Part shown: piece by piece, positions 63,071 to 64,000 of the stretch
How the letters are laid out: every line of letters begins with the position of its first letter
Numbering within the stretch: position 1 is the stretch's first letter
Assembly: GCF_014641615.1 (NCBI RefSeq)
Contig: NZ_BMIB01000005.1
Span: 324,150 to 388,149, forward strand
Source: Filimonas zeae
GTDB lineage: Bacteria; Bacteroidota; Bacteroidia; Chitinophagales; Chitinophagaceae
Direction: 5' to 3'
Length of the DNA stretch: 64,000 bases
The notes under the pieces: generated by a model
The model's input: only the letters and a program-made list of their open reading frames with translations
Database searches by the model: none
Told to the model about the DNA's origin: nothing
Position numbers and translations under genes: made by a program

Positions 63071-64000
63071 ATGCTGGTAAAAACCTATGGAAGCGCCGTG
63101 TATGGCGTGGACGCAATCACTATTACCATAGAGGTGAATGTGAGCGCAGGTTTAAAATATTTTATTGTAGGCTTGCCCGACAACGCCGTAAAAGAAAGCT
63201 TGCAGCGTATTGAAAGCGCCATTAAAAACAATGGCCTGTACATGCCACGCACCAAGCTGGTAGTAAACATGGCTCCGGCCGATATTAAAAAGAGCGGCAG
63301 CGCCTTTGACCTCCCCATTGCATTAGGCATACTTGGCGCAACTGACCAGTTAACGCATCCTGAAAAGCTACAGCAATACATTATCATGGGCGAATTAAGC
63401 CTGGATGGACATATCCAGCCCCTGAAAGGCGCACTTTCTATTGCCATGCAGGCCAAACGGGAAGGCTTTAAAGGCCTCATCTTCCCCTCAGCCAACGCAC
63501 GGGAAGCAGCGATGGTAGAAGGATTAGAGGTATACGGTGTTGACCATTTGTCGCAGGTAGTGCAAATGCTGAAAGGGGAAACCCGGCTTACGCCTGTTTT
63601 CGCCAATGCAGCAGAAGAGTTCAACATAGCACCAGGCATAGGAGATATTGATTTCAGTGAAGTAAAAGGGCAGGAAAATATTAAACGTGCCCTGGAAATA
63701 GCCGCCGCCGGTGGCCATAACGCGCTGCTGATAGGCCCACCCGGTGCAGGCAAAACCATGCTGGCTAAACGCCTGCCCGGCATTCTGCCCCCCTTTAGCC
63801 TACAGGAAGCCCTGGAAACCACCAAAATACACAGTGTGGCAGGTAAACTGCCTGCCCATACCGCCCTTATTCAGCAACGCCCTTTCCGCTCCCCGCACCA
63901 CACTATCAGTGATGTGGCGCTGGTAGGCGGCGGTGCCTCTCCACAGCCCGGCGAAATATCACTGGCCCACAACGGCGTATTATTTTTAGATGAACTTCCG
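63071..64000 (+). CDS. YifB/ComM family Mg-chelatase-like AAA ATPase, 5' part
   Basis: The first 310 residues are visible and the gene runs off the right edge. The N-terminal ChlI-like Lon-type domain (LVKTYGSAVYGVDAITITIEV, FIVGLPDNAVKESLQRIESA) is followed by FDLPIALGILGA and MGELSLDGHIQPLKG. The AAA domain then starts: VKGQENIKRALEIAAAGGHN and Walker A GPPGAGKTMLAKRLPGILP. The last residues (NGVLFLDELP) are the Walker B motif. ComM in naturally competent bacteria is a DNA branch-migration helicase used in transformation; the role here is inferred from family. Confidence 0.95.
   Translation, partial: MLVKTYGSAVYGVDAITITIEVNVSAGLKYFIVGLPDNAVKESLQRIESAIKNNGLYMPRTKLVVNMAPADIKKSGSAFDLPIALGILGATDQLTHPEKLQQYIIMGELSLDGHIQPLKGALSIAMQAKREGFKGLIFPSANAREAAMVEGLEVYGVDHLSQVVQMLKGETRLTPVFANAAEEFNIAPGIGDIDFSEVKGQENIKRALEIAAAGGHNALLIGPPGAGKTMLAKRLPGILPPFSLQEALETTKIHSVAGKLPAHTALIQQRPFRSPHHTISDVALVGGGASPQPGEISLAHNGVLFLDELP

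Noticed and set aside
63085..63825. A 246-codon minus-strand frame at the right edge
   Set aside because: It is antisense to the YifB/ComM gene, whose protein is unmistakable.

Overview
This window is chromosomal DNA of a Bacteroidota bacterium, most likely a Chitinophagaceae-type genus. Signs of this are a type IX secretion (T9SS) toolkit (a PorT-like barrel, a PorP/SprF protein, giant PKD adhesins ending in a gliding-motility-type C-terminal domain), a MoxR-DUF58-BatA cluster, a short ATP synthase epsilon subunit, an FtsZ with residues beyond the usual C-terminal peptide, scarce Shine-Dalgarno sequences, and repeated TAnnTTTG (-7) promoter elements of the Bacteroidetes primary sigma factor. 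I see no phage, insertion sequence, CRISPR, rRNA or tRNA. Genes are packed tightly and no gap without a gene exceeds about 240 bp.

Region 1 (1-17.7 kb, minus strand). After a truncated membrane-protein tail and a TIGR01777 epimerase comes a complete division and cell-wall (dcw) cluster, transcribed mraZ-rsmH-ftsL-ftsI-murE-mraY-murD-ftsW-murG-murC-ftsQ-ftsA-ftsZ. It ends in a clear intrinsic terminator. Upstream of mraZ are four TGNNN repeats at an exact 10-bp period, a likely MraZ operator. murF and ddl are not in the cluster.

Region 2 (17.7-22.4 kb). queA, an orphan histidine kinase, yqgE/algH, and a two-gene envelope operon (DUF4136 lipoprotein plus a small beta-barrel).

Region 3 (22.4-33.0 kb, minus). 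A three-gene T9SS adhesin operon: a 1513-residue PKD protein, a PorP/SprF protein, and a 1641-residue PKD protein that is a collinear paralogue of the first.

Region 4 (33-46.7 kb). atpD-atpC with leader hairpin and terminator, then a membrane-anchored MutS-like ATPase (plus). Next is a minus-strand envelope operon: YtxH-like, holin-family membrane protein, small hypothetical, a 49-residue Lmo0937-like membrane protein, tamB and a lipoprotein TamA homologue (tamL). A divergent AI-2E-family permease shares a control region containing a perfect dyad.

Region 5 (46.7-55.8 kb). Aldo/keto reductase, a lysine-rich basic protein, a class III aminotransferase, gamma-carbonic anhydrase, a small lipoprotein, rsgA, and a moxR-DUF58-BatD-like-batA operon that ends before batB.

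Region 6 (55.8-64 kb, plus). ubiE/menG, a secreted S74-like protein, porT, dihydroorotase, a second MutS-like ATPase, a TraB/GumN protein and the start of a YifB/ComM ATPase.

Several start codons were moved downstream of the longest reading frame. At queA, the kinase, ubiE, porT and the aminotransferase, a -7 element ends only 3-7 bases before the ATG, which suggests leaderless or nearly leaderless mRNAs.
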